The translations under genes and the position numbers were made by a program. The notes under the pieces are model-generated. The model searched no databases and was not told where the DNA came from. It saw only the letters and a program-made list of their open reading frames with translations. Below are positions 6,857 through 14,781 of a stretch of 25,641 bases of DNA, piece after piece; the first letter of the stretch is position 1; each line of letters begins with the position of its first letter. The DNA is taken from the NCBI GenBank assembly GCA_900546085.1, contig URBS01000014.1, positions 1 through 25,641 on the forward strand, read 5' to 3'. The stretch comes from an uncultured Collinsella sp. Its GTDB lineage: Bacteria > Actinomycetota > Coriobacteriia > Coriobacteriales > Coriobacteriaceae.

Positions 6857-8146
6857 TTAGCGAATGTTGTAGAACGCGGCCTTGCCGGCGTAGCGCGCGC
6901 TGCCCTCGAGCTCGTCCTCGATGCGAATGAGCTGGTTGTACTTGGCGATACGGTCGCTGCGGCACGGGGCGCCCGACTTGATCTGGCCGGCATTGACGCC
7001 CACGACCAGGTCGGCGATCGTGGAATCCTCGGTCTCGCCGGAGCGGTGACTCACGATGCAAGCATAGCCGGCCTCCTTGGCGGTCTCGATGGCCTCGAGC
7101 GACTCGGTGAGTGTGCCGATCTGGTTGACCTTGACCAGGATCGCGTTGGCGGCACCCAGCTCGATGCCCTTCTTGAGGCGCTCGGTGTTGGTGACGAACA
7201 GGTCGTCGCCCACCAGCTGCACCTTGTTGCCAATGCGGCGGGTAAGCTCAACCCAACCGTCCCAGTCCTCCTCGGCCATGCCGTCCTCGATGGAGATGAT
7301 GGGATAGGTGTCGACGAGCTTCTCCCAGTAATCAACCATCTGGGCACTCGTGTACTCCACGCCCTCGCCCTTGAGCTCGTACATGCCGGTCTCGGCGTTG
7401 TAGAACTCGGTCGAGGCCGGGTCCATGGCGTACATGAAGTCGACGCCGGGCTTAAAGCCAGCCTTCTCGACGGCCTTGGTAATGTACTCGAACGGCTCGG
7501 CATTGGTCTTGAGGTTGGGCGCAAAGCCGCCCTCGTCGCCCACGCCGCCGCCCAGGCCCGCCTCGTGCAGCACGCCCTTGAGGGTGTGGTAGACCTCGGC
7601 GCACCAACGCAGGCCCTCGGCAAAGCTCGGGGCGCCCACCGGCATGATCATGAACTCCTGGAAGTCAACGTTATTGTCGGCATGGACGCCACCGTTGAGG
7701 ATATTCATCATAGGCGTGGGCAGCAGGTGGGCGTTGACGCCGCCCAGGTACTGGTACAGCGACAGGCCCGCCGACTCGGCAGCGGCGCGGGCGACGGCCA
7801 GCGACACGCCAAGGATGGCGTTGGCACCGAGCTTGGTCTTGTTGGGGGTACCGTCCGCGGCAATCAGCGCGGCATCGACGGCGCGCTGGTCGAAGGCGTC
7901 GAGGCCCACGACGGCGTTAGCGCACTCGTTATTGACGTGCTCGACGGCCCGAGAGACGCCCTTGCCCAGATAGCGGCCCTTGTCGCCATCACGCAGCTCG
8001 CAGGCCTCAAAGGCGCCGGTCGAAGCACCCGAAGGCACCATTGCGCGGCCAAAGCTGCCGTCCTCGAGCACGACCTCGACCTCGACGGTGGGATTGCCGC
8101 GGCTGTCGAGCACCTCGCGACCGTAGACGTCCAAAATATCGCTCAT
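6857..8146 (-). CDS. eno: Enolase (phosphopyruvate hydratase)
   Basis: This 429-aa glycolytic enzyme converts 2-phosphoglycerate to phosphoenolpyruvate with Mg2+. The length is exactly that of bacterial enolases. The protein opens DVYGREVLDSRGNPTVEVEV and contains SGASTGAFEA (substrate loop), MIMPVGAPSF, GDEGGFAP with the catalytic acid Glu, ISIEDGMAEEDW and GDDLFVTN (metal Asp/Glu ligands), LVKVNQIGT with the catalytic Lys, and the signature SHRSGETEDS. GAGGGAG precedes the ATG. It is flanked by the terminator of mazG upstream and its own terminator downstream, so it forms a single-gene transcript inside an otherwise conserved gene block. Nothing in the sequence suggests loss of function. 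Confidence 0.99.
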   Translation of the reverse strand: MSDILDVYGREVLDSRGNPTVEVEVVLEDGSFGRAMVPSGASTGAFEACELRDGDKGRYLGKGVSRAVEHVNNECANAVVGLDAFDQRAVDAALIAADGTPNKTKLGANAILGVSLAVARAAAESAGLSLYQYLGGVNAHLLPTPMMNILNGGVHADNNVDFQEFMIMPVGAPSFAEGLRWCAEVYHTLKGVLHEAGLGGGVGDEGGFAPNLKTNAEPFEYITKAVEKAGFKPGVDFMYAMDPASTEFYNAETGMYELKGEGVEYTSAQMVDYWEKLVDTYPIISIEDGMAEEDWDGWVELTRRIGNKVQLVGDDLFVTNTERLKKGIELGAANAILVKVNQIGTLTESLEAIETAKEAGYACIVSHRSGETEDSTIADLVVGVNAGQIKSGAPCRSDRIAKYNQLIRIEDELEGSARYAGKAAFYNIR

Positions 8147-8220
8147 GTTGTCTCCCTCTCACTTAGAAACGGGTTGAATGCTTGGCGACCGGCTGACCGT
8201 GCACCGTCGGTGCGTCTCCG

Positions 8221-8265
8221 TAAGTTAGCCATGTCGCACTTTTTGCATTATGCCCTAAGTTAGCC
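8221..8265 (-). promoter_or_regulatory. eno upstream region with direct repeats around a possible -10
   Basis: TAAGTTAGCC occurs at 8221-8230 and again at 8256-8265 (read GGCTAACTTA on the coding strand), 35 bp apart. A CATAAT box on the minus strand lies between them. The arrangement suggests a promoter with two protein-binding sites; the regulator is unknown. Confidence 0.4.
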
Positions 8266-8286
8266 TAGGGATACACTTGATTTTCG

Positions 8287-8332
8287 AAAAAATAAGCGGG
8301 AACGATGAGGCGTGTCAGCCCGTCGTTCCCGC
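8287..8332 (-). terminator. Rho-independent terminator of the larC2-yfcE-mazG unit
   Basis: On the minus strand GCGGGAACGA (8332-8323) pairs with TCGTTCCCGC (8305-8296), followed by TTATTTTTT. The hairpin begins 5 bp after the mazG stop codon. Confidence 0.92.
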
Positions 8333-8336
8333 AGTC

Positions 8337-9197
8337 TTACTCCTCCGCCTTTGCGGCATCCCACAGGTCGTTGAGGCCGTGGGTCGAAAGCTCGGCCAGA
8401 TCCACGTGGGCGTCAGCCGCCATCTGCTCCATCGCAGCCCAGCGACGGCGGAACTTGGCCGTGCTCGCGCGCAGGGCGCTCTCGGCGTCAATCCCCTCTT
8501 TGCGCGCAACGTTGACTAGGGCAAAGAGCAGGTCGCCAAACTCCATCTCGCGCTCGAGCGAGCCGGGCTCCTCGGCCTCAAACTCGGCGCGCTCCTCGGC
8601 GACCTCGTCCCACACGTCCTGGACCGTCTCCCACTCAAAGCCCACGGCCGCTGCCTTGCGCGACACCTTCTGCGCTTGCATCAGCGCCGGCAGATGCGTG
8701 GGCACGCCGTCGAGCAGACCTTCGGGCGCAGCCTCGCCCGCCGCCACAGCCTGGTCCTTGGCAGCCTTCTCGGCAAGCTTGACCTCGTCCCAAATCTTGA
8801 GCACCTCGTCGGGGTTGTCGGCATCCGCATCGCCAAACACGTGCGGGTGGCGGCGGATGAGCTTGGCGTCGATATCGCGCGCCACGTCGGCCAGCGTAAA
8901 CTCGCCGGCGTCCGCCGCAATCTGCGCATGCAGCACCACCTGCATGAGCACGTCGCCCAGCTCCTCGCGAAGGTGTGCCGCGTCGTCGGCCTCGATGCAG
9001 TCGAGCGCCTCATAGGCCTCCTCGATCATGTTCTTGCCAATGCTGCGGTGTGTCTGCTCGCGGTCCCACGGACAGCCGTCGGGCTGGCGTAGGCGCCAGA
9101 TGGTCTGCACCAGATGCTGCAGCTCGGCCGGCGCGTCGACCAGCGTGGACAGGTCGCGCGAGCCCTCGTCATTTTGCTGAGCCATGTGCTGCGCCAT
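8337..9197 (-). CDS. mazG: Nucleoside triphosphate pyrophosphohydrolase MazG
   Basis: A 286-aa house-cleaning enzyme that splits (d)NTPs to the monophosphate and pyrophosphate. ATG 9197, preceded by GGAGGA, lies 2 bp after the yfcE stop. Two MazG modules are visible. The first has the RQPDGCPWDREQTHRSI opening, the EExxE motif in MIEEAYEALD and EELGDVLMQVVLHAQ. The second has KVSRKAAAVGFEW, EERAEFE and EFGDLLFALVNVAR. HPHVFGD separates them, as in full-length MazG. The tail is slightly longer than in E. coli MazG. The gene ends at a strong terminator before eno; the mazG-eno neighbourhood is also seen in mycobacteria. Confidence 0.95.
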   Translation of the reverse strand: MAQHMAQQNDEGSRDLSTLVDAPAELQHLVQTIWRLRQPDGCPWDREQTHRSIGKNMIEEAYEALDCIEADDAAHLREELGDVLMQVVLHAQIAADAGEFTLADVARDIDAKLIRRHPHVFGDADADNPDEVLKIWDEVKLAEKAAKDQAVAAGEAAPEGLLDGVPTHLPALMQAQKVSRKAAAVGFEWETVQDVWDEVAEERAEFEAEEPGSLEREMEFGDLLFALVNVARKEGIDAESALRASTAKFRRRWAAMEQMAADAHVDLAELSTHGLNDLWDAAKAEE

Positions 9198-9199
9198 GG

Positions 9200-9748
9200 T
9201 TAGTCCTCCTCCAGGATCACGTGGCGGAACGCGCCGCCCTCGTAGATGCCGTAGCTGTGCGTGCCGTCCTTGGGGATGCTCACGCTGCCGGGGTTGAAGA
9301 GCCACAGGCCCGGGTGCGCCTCGCTTACCTCGTTAACCTTGATGTGCGTGTGGCCGTAGACGAGCGCGGAGCCCTCGGGCAGTGTGGGCGCGTGGTCGAC
9401 GCTGTTGTGCATGCCGGCGCCAAAGACGTGGCCGTGCGTCAGGAACAGCTCGCTGCCGCTCTCGTCAAACAGCGTGGCGTAGTCGGCCATGACGGGAAAG
9501 TCGAGGACCATTTGGTCGACCTCGGCGTCGCAGTTACCACGTACCGCGATGATGCGGTCGGACAGGGCGTTGAGCAGCGGAATGACGCGCTTGGGGGCGT
9601 AATCGCGCGGCAGGTCGTTGCGCGGGCCGTGGTAGAGCAGGTCACCTAGCAGCACGATGCGGTCAGGCTGCTCGGATTCGATGGCGGCGCACAGGCGCTC
9701 TGTCCAGTATGCCGAGCCGTGAATGTCGGAGGCGATGAGGTATTTCAT
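9200..9748 (-). CDS. yfcE: YfcE-type metallophosphodiesterase
   Basis: A 182-aa calcineurin-like phosphoesterase. The dinuclear metal-site motifs are all present in order: SDIHG (Asp8, His10), LLGDLLYHG, RGNCDAE, LTHGHVFG and YGHTHI, followed by FNPGSVSIPKDG typical of YfcE/MJ0936. E. coli YfcE hydrolyses phosphodiester model substrates and its natural substrate is not settled, so no pathway is asserted. GGAC precedes the ATG at 9748. It lies between the LarC-domain gene and mazG, two bases from the latter, and is almost certainly co-transcribed with it. The length and motifs fit an intact enzyme. Confidence 0.93.
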   Translation of the reverse strand: MKYLIASDIHGSAYWTERLCAAIESEQPDRIVLLGDLLYHGPRNDLPRDYAPKRVIPLLNALSDRIIAVRGNCDAEVDQMVLDFPVMADYATLFDESGSELFLTHGHVFGAGMHNSVDHAPTLPEGSALVYGHTHIKVNEVSEAHPGLWLFNPGSVSIPKDGTHSYGIYEGGAFRHVILEED

Positions 9749-9805
9749 GGGGAGTCCTTTCGGTGTGGGGTTGATGGGGCTGGGCGCGGCGTGCCACCGG
9801 CCGCG

Positions 9806-10291
9806 CTACTCAAATCGCAGCGCCGCGGCTTGTGCCGTCTGCATCACACGCTGGAGCGGCACGTTGTACACGCGGGCGAGACGGGCGCAGTCTTCGTACT
9901 CGGGAGCCGCGCGCTCGCTGCCGTCGGGCAGGGTGGCCACCTTGACGGACACCTCGCCCCAAGGCGTCGCCACCTGCTCAAAGCGACGTGGCAAGCAAAC
10001 ACGCTCCATGACTTGGCGACGAATGCCGTTGGTCGTGGTTTCCAAAAAGATAATCGTCTGCAGGCGGTCGATATCCTCGTGTGAGCAAATCACCTGCAGC
10101 TGCCATCCGGGGCGGCCCTTTTTGCAATAGAGGGGTAGCCAGTGTACTTCGCGGGCGCCCGCCTCGCGCAGGCGTTCGGCGGCATAGGCGAGTACCTCGG
10201 GCGACGCATCGTCGATGTCGCACTCCAGCTTGACGATGGTTTCGGGCGCATCGGTCTCGCGGGACAGCGGAGATGTACTTCCACGTTGCAT
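9806..10291 (-). CDS. LarC C-terminal-domain protein (nickel-pincer cofactor chelatase, LarC2-like), free-standing
   Basis: A 161-aa protein matching the C-terminal third of LarC, which inserts nickel into the pyridinium thiocarboxylate cofactor of lactate racemase. The family stretches are VKLECDIDDASPEVLAYA, the LPLYCKKGRPGWQLQVI segment (family: PIxMKKxRPG), IIFLETTTNGIRRQ and PEYEDCARLARVYNVPL. ATG 10291 follows AAAGGAT. The frame runs further upstream, but that part is Arg/Ser-rich and family-unlike. In lactobacilli LarC is made from larC1 and larC2 by frameshifting. Here no larC1 sequence and no larA, larB or larE lies nearby; the upstream 384 bp are non-coding. It shares a transcript with yfcE and mazG. 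It may work with a remote LarC1 or have a separate role. Confidence 0.87.
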   Translation of the reverse strand: MQRGSTSPLSRETDAPETIVKLECDIDDASPEVLAYAAERLREAGAREVHWLPLYCKKGRPGWQLQVICSHEDIDRLQTIIFLETTTNGIRRQVMERVCLPRRFEQVATPWGEVSVKVATLPDGSERAAPEYEDCARLARVYNVPLQRVMQTAQAAALRFE

Positions 10292-10393
10292 ACGGTCCGG
10301 ATCCTTTCCGCACGGGCTCGTTTTATTCACCCAAACGCTAGCACATCGGACGTGGCACGGGCGTGACTTTCGTTCGTCGCCGCCCTCGCCCCT

Positions 10394-10467
10394 ATCCAAA
10401 CATGTACATCAGCCTCCAAACATGTCATTTTTTGTCGGTTTTGGAGGCTGACGTACACGTTTTGGAG
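10394..10467 (-). repeat. Long imperfect inverted repeat upstream of the larC2-like gene
   Basis: The left arm 10396-10421 (CCAAACATGTACATCAGCC and on) matches the reverse complement of 10438-10467, with one-base bulges and two A/G differences. Those differences become G-U pairs only in RNA from the minus strand; on the plus strand they are A-C mismatches. This suggests a minus-sense RNA hairpin about 100 nt upstream of the larC2-like start. The same 384-bp gap also holds AAAGTTC (10513-10519)/GAACTTT (10538-10544). No gene was found in the gap. Confidence 0.65.
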
Positions 10468-10675
10468 CGGGGCCGCACACGATCAGAATTGCGCCCGCAT
10501 TCCGTCCACCACAAAGTTCGCCGCACTCAACAATTTTGAACTTTCTACGCAGTTCATCGGCCAAAAAATAACCCTCGGCATACTTATCCGCTACACGATG
10601 TTACTCTAGTTGCATTTGGCTAACTAAGCGGCTGCCGAGAACCCCGCCCGGCACCGTTACGGCATAGGAGGTTTC

Positions 10676-13600
10676 ATGTTCGAGAAGCGGCTCTTCTCCC
10701 TGGTTCCGCAGGCAACGCCCTACATTATGGCAAGTGTCCTGTTTAAGTGGATCGCACTCATGGCAAACATCACGGTGATGTGGGTGCTTGCGCGCATCTT
10801 GGGCGGCATCGTCACGGACGGTCTTTCCGCCGCGCTCGCCGTCGATGCCCTCGCACAGGCGGCCTTGCCGCTCGCCGCCGCCATCATCGTGCGCGCCGCC
10901 GCCATCTACCTGGCCCAACGCGCCGGCGACAAGGCCGCGTTCGAGGCCGTCCGCCGCGTGCGCTCGCTCGTCTACGACAAGCTCACCGCACTCGGCCCCT
11001 CCTACACCGAAACCGTCCCCACCGCCGAGGCCGTCCAGACTAGCGTCGAGGGCGCCACGCAACTCCAGGTGTACTTTGGCGGTTATCTGCCGCAGCTCTT
11101 CTTTGCCGGCTTGGCACCCATCACGCTGTTTGTACTGCTCGTGGGCCAGGCGGGTCTTCCCGCCGCGCTGCTGCTCGCCTGCGTTCCGGTCATCCCCGTC
11201 TCCATCATGATGGTCATGCGCAACGCCAAAAAGATCGGTGCCGAGTACTGGGGCAGCTATGTCGATCTGGGCGGCATGTTCCTGGAGGCCGTGCAGGGTC
11301 TCACCACCCTTAAGGTCTACCAGGCCGATCGCAGCTGGCACGAGCGCATCAACGCAGAGTCCGAGCGTTTCCGCACAGCGACCATGCGCCTGCTGGTGAT
11401 GCAGCTGCGCTCCATTTGCGTTATGGACCTGGTCGTCTATATGGGCGCCACGCTCGGCATTATCGTAGCCGCGCTGCAGCTCGCCACGGGCAAGATTGGC
11501 TTTGAGGCTGCCTTCCTCATCGTCTTTCTGTCGCAGGAGTTCTTTTTGCCCATGCGCCGCCTGGGATCGCTGTTCCACACGGCCATGAACGGCATGGCCG
11601 CCTCGCGCCGCATGTTTGGCATTTTGGATACGCCCGAGCCCGAGCGCGGCGATGTTGAGCTTGACGGTCGCGGCGATATCGAGCTCGCGGGCGTGAGCTA
11701 TGCATACGGCAACCGCACGGTGCTGGACAGCGCCAGCGCGACCATTGCGCACGGCTCGCTCGTGGCACTCGTGGGCGAAAGCGGCGGCGGCAAGTCCACG
11801 CTCGCGGGGATTATCGCGGGCCGCAAGGGTGCCTACCGTGGCAGCGTTCGCATTGGCGGCGTCGAGCTGCGCGATGCCACGGCCGCCTCACTCATGCGTG
11901 CCGTCACCCTGGTGCCCACCAACGGCTACCTGTTTGCCGGCACCCTGCGCGACAACCTGCTGCTCGCCCAGCCCAACGCCACCGACGCCGAGCTTTTGCG
12001 CGCGCTCGGCCGCACGCGCGTGGCGGCCTTTGTGCAGGCCAACGGCGGGCTCGACATGGTGATTAACGAGGGCGGCACCAACCTTTCGGGTGGCCAGCGC
12101 CAGCGCGTGTGCATGGCACGCGCCCTGCTGCACGACTCGCCGATCTATGTGTTTGACGAGGCGACGAGCAACGTCGATGCCACAAGCGAAGCCGCAATCG
12201 GCGAGGTCATTGCATCGCTCGCCGGCGAGCACACCGTAATCGTGGTGGCGCATCGCCTGTCGACAATCGTGGACGCCGATCAGATTCTGGTGCTGGAGCG
12301 CGGTCGCATTGCCGAGCGCGGCACCCATGATGAGCTCCTGTCGGACGCGGGCGCCTATGCGCGCATGTGGAACAGCCAGGAGCAGCTCTCGGCATATGCG
12401 TATGCGGAGGATGATGCCGAGGATGCCGGCGCGGTTGAGGCTGTTGGCGGCAGTACTGCCCGTACCGATGGCCTCAACGGTGCCGGCTCATCTTCCGCTA
12501 CCGCGGCGCCTGACTCCGGCCGCGCCCGTCGCTCGGCGCCGTCCATCATATGGCGCATGATGGGGCTCGTCCGACCGCTTGCCGGCTGGCTTGTGCTAGC
12601 CGTCGCGCTGGGCAGCATTGGTATGCTCACCGCCACGTTCGTGCCGGCCTTTGGCGCCCTTGGCCTTATGGCCGCGCTGGGCCGCAACGCCTTGGGGCTT
12701 GGTCTGATCGCAGCATGCGCGGCCTGTGCCGCCTGCGGCATCGCACGCGGGCCGCTCCACTACGGCGAGCAGCTCTGCAACCATTACATCGCGTTTCGCC
12801 TGCTCGCGCACATTCGCGACCTGGTGTTTGGCGCCCTGCGCCAGCTCGCCCCCGCCAAGCTCGAGGGCCGCGGCAAGGGCGAGCTCGTGAGCCTGGTCAC
12901 CTCGGATATCGAGCTGCTCGAGGTCTTCTACGCGCACACCATCTCGCCCATTGCCATCGCTCTGGTCTGCACCGTTGTGTTTGAGGGCTTTTTGCTGGCT
13001 GTGAGCCCCGAGCTCGCGGGCATCGCGCTCGTGGCCTACGCGGTCCTGGGCGTGCTGCTGCCCCTGACCTCGGCCAAGGCGTGCGGCACCACCGGCCGCC
13101 AGAGCCGCGAGGGCGCCGGTAAGCTGGGTGCCTTTGTGCTCGACAGTCTACGCGGCGCGTCCGAGACTATCCAGTTTGCCGGTGGCGCCGATCGCAGCCG
13201 TGCCCTGGGCAAGCTGACCGAGCAAGTCGGCGCCGTGGACGCGCGCCTCAAGCGCCGCCAGGCGGCCAGCGAGGCCGTAGCCGATGCGCTTATTCTTGCG
13301 GCCAATCTGGTGATGCTCGAGCGTGCGCTGCAGCTGGTTTCTGCGGGAACGATTGATTTTGCCGCGGCGTTTGTCGCCGTCTTTACCTTTGTGTCGTCGT
13401 TTGGCTCGGTGATGGCCGTGAGCCGCCTGGGCGCCTCACTGCAGGAGACGCTCGCCTCGGGCGCACGCGTGCTCGATTTGCTCGACGAGCAGCCCCAGTG
13501 CGCCGAGGTCGCCGATGGACAGAACGTTGAGTTTGCCGGCGCCGCAGCCGAGCATGTGAGCTTTAGCTATGTGGGCGGCGTGGACGCGGGCGGTGCGGGC

Positions 13601-14242
13601 GCCACAGAGCAGGTCGCGAACGACACCGCTGCGAGTCTCATCCTCGACGACGTGACCTGCACCTTTGCGCCCGGTACCATGACCTGCATCATGGGGCGCT
13701 CGGGTTCGGGCAAGTCGACGCTGCTTAAGCTGCTCATGCGCTTTTGGGACCCCGCAGCCGGCACCATCACGGTGAGCGGCGTCGATGCCCGCCACATCAA
13801 CACGGCGAGCCTGCGCAGCCACGAGGCCTATATGACCCAGGACACGCATCTGTTCTGCGGCACCGTACGCGAGAACCTGCTGGTCGCGCACGCCAACGCC
13901 ACCGATGCCGAGCTGCTCGACGCTTGCCGCTCCGCCTCACTCACCACGCTCATCGACCGTCTGCCGCAGGGACTCGACACGCCCGTTGCCGAGCTGGGCG
14001 ACTCGCTTTCGGGCGGCGAGCGCCAGCGCATCGGCCTTGCGCGCATCTTCCTCAACGACGCACCCTTCATCTTGCTCGACGAACCCACCAGCGCGCTCGA
14101 TGCTCTCAACGAGGCGTCCGTGATGCAGGCAATCGACGAGCTCAAGCGCCGCGGCAAGACCATTGTGCTCGTGAGCCACCGTGCCAGCACCTGCGCGTTT
14201 GCCGATTTCTCGCTTTCGGTCGAGCACGGGAGGCTGAGCTAA
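10676..14242 (+). CDS. Fused double ABC exporter (two permease-ATPase halves, CydDC-like)
   Basis: A 1188-aa protein containing two complete half-transporters: TM domain, ATPase, acidic linker, TM domain, ATPase. The first ATPase has Walker A GESGGGKST (367-375), signature LSGGQ (470-474) and Walker B VFDEA (Asp494, Glu495). The second has GRSGSGKST (1007-1015), LSGGE (from 1111) and LLDEPT (Asp1135, Glu1136). Both switch histidines are present (VVAHRLS, LVSHRAS), so both sites look competent. The linker near 575-625 is Ala/Ser/Asp-rich and flexible. Similarity in the first half (FFLPMRRLGSLFHTAMNGMAASRR) is closest in style to CydD, the thiol exporter needed for cytochrome bd, and the CydD/CydC order fits. 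No cyd oxidase gene is nearby, so the substrate is uncertain. AGGAGG precedes the ATG; the last base is shared with the next start. Confidence 0.9.
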   Translation: MFEKRLFSLVPQATPYIMASVLFKWIALMANITVMWVLARILGGIVTDGLSAALAVDALAQAALPLAAAIIVRAAAIYLAQRAGDKAAFEAVRRVRSLVYDKLTALGPSYTETVPTAEAVQTSVEGATQLQVYFGGYLPQLFFAGLAPITLFVLLVGQAGLPAALLLACVPVIPVSIMMVMRNAKKIGAEYWGSYVDLGGMFLEAVQGLTTLKVYQADRSWHERINAESERFRTATMRLLVMQLRSICVMDLVVYMGATLGIIVAALQLATGKIGFEAAFLIVFLSQEFFLPMRRLGSLFHTAMNGMAASRRMFGILDTPEPERGDVELDGRGDIELAGVSYAYGNRTVLDSASATIAHGSLVALVGESGGGKSTLAGIIAGRKGAYRGSVRIGGVELRDATAASLMRAVTLVPTNGYLFAGTLRDNLLLAQPNATDAELLRALGRTRVAAFVQANGGLDMVINEGGTNLSGGQRQRVCMARALLHDSPIYVFDEATSNVDATSEAAIGEVIASLAGEHTVIVVAHRLSTIVDADQILVLERGRIAERGTHDELLSDAGAYARMWNSQEQLSAYAYAEDDAEDAGAVEAVGGSTARTDGLNGAGSSSATAAPDSGRARRSAPSIIWRMMGLVRPLAGWLVLAVALGSIGMLTATFVPAFGALGLMAALGRNALGLGLIAACAACAACGIARGPLHYGEQLCNHYIAFRLLAHIRDLVFGALRQLAPAKLEGRGKGELVSLVTSDIELLEVFYAHTISPIAIALVCTVVFEGFLLAVSPELAGIALVAYAVLGVLLPLTSAKACGTTGRQSREGAGKLGAFVLDSLRGASETIQFAGGADRSRALGKLTEQVGAVDARLKRRQAASEAVADALILAANLVMLERALQLVSAGTIDFAAAFVAVFTFVSSFGSVMAVSRLGASLQETLASGARVLDLLDEQPQCAEVADGQNVEFAGAAAEHVSFSYVGGVDAGGAGATEQVANDTAASLILDDVTCTFAPGTMTCIMGRSGSGKSTLLKLLMRFWDPAAGTITVSGVDARHINTASLRSHEAYMTQDTHLFCGTVRENLLVAHANATDAELLDACRSASLTTLIDRLPQGLDTPVAELGDSLSGGERQRIGLARIFLNDAPFILLDEPTSALDALNEASVMQAIDELKRRGKTIVLVSHRASTCAFADFSLSVEHGRLS

Positions 14243-14661
14243 TGGCGCGCCCAGTCGACACACCGGAGCTAGCACGCAAACGTGAGCGTGAGGCCCAAAT
14301 GGTGTCGCAGATGATTGCGCTGTGGTGTCGTGGGCATCATGGCGGCGGGCATGTGGTCGAACAGGCTGGCGACGATGAGTCCGTGCGCGTGAAACTCGGC
14401 CTTCGAACCATTACGCTCTGCCCCGAATGCGCCGAGCTGCAGAAATACGCCATCGCGCGCATTGAGCACTGCCCGCACATGGGCACCAAGACATTTTGCT
14501 CGGCATGTCCTTCGCATTGTTACCGGCCTGCCATGCGCGAGAAGATCCGCGAGGTTATGCGTTGGTCGGGACCGCGTATGATCCGCTATCGCCCCATCAC
14601 CGCCGTGAGACATGCGATGGTAACAGTGCAGGCCAAACGCGCGGCGGCACGAAGCAAGTAG
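14242..14661 (+). CDS. YgbA-type 'nitrous oxide-stimulated promoter' family protein
   Basis: A 139-aa Cys-rich cytoplasmic protein. Six cysteines (C60, C63, C77, C86, C89, C93) form a CPEC ... CPHMG ... FCSACPSHCY pattern matching the YgbA family, whose E. coli member is induced by nitrosative stress. These clusters are likely to bind zinc or an iron-sulfur centre. The start ATG overlaps the ABC exporter's stop (TAATG), so translation is probably coupled. The pairing suggests a shared role, possibly in redox or NO stress given the CydDC-like neighbour; that link is inference. The C terminus is basic (VQAKRAAARSK). The family assignment is made from the motif pattern and is moderately firm. 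Confidence 0.8.
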   Translation: MARPVDTPELARKREREAQMVSQMIALWCRGHHGGGHVVEQAGDDESVRVKLGLRTITLCPECAELQKYAIARIEHCPHMGTKTFCSACPSHCYRPAMREKIREVMRWSGPRMIRYRPITAVRHAMVTVQAKRAAARSK

Positions 14662-14743
14662 TCGCCGGCGCCGGCACGCGCCGCCCCGCCTTTCCACTCG
14701 ATTTCGGCACCCGGCGTGCGCGGCGTGTTGAGAGCTGCACCAT

Positions 14744-14749
14744 TACAAT
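14744..14749 (+). promoter_or_regulatory. Weak candidate -10 box for the PHP phosphatase gene
   Basis: TACAAT at 14744-14749 lies 32 bp before ATG 14782, with no good -35. The 120-bp gap is otherwise GC-rich with no coding signal. Confidence 0.3.
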
Positions 14750-14781
14750 GGAGCGGATTCACCAAATGCAAAGGAGTCGCC

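Noticed and set aside
6794..8263. Long plus-strand frame (489 codons) opposite enolase
   Set aside because: Shadow frame caused by codon bias in eno; no ribosome site and no recognisable domain.
10601..11752. Minus-strand frame of 383 codons opposite the ABC exporter
   Set aside because: Antisense shadow; composition is typical of GC-rich reverse frames and it conflicts with the clear exporter motifs.
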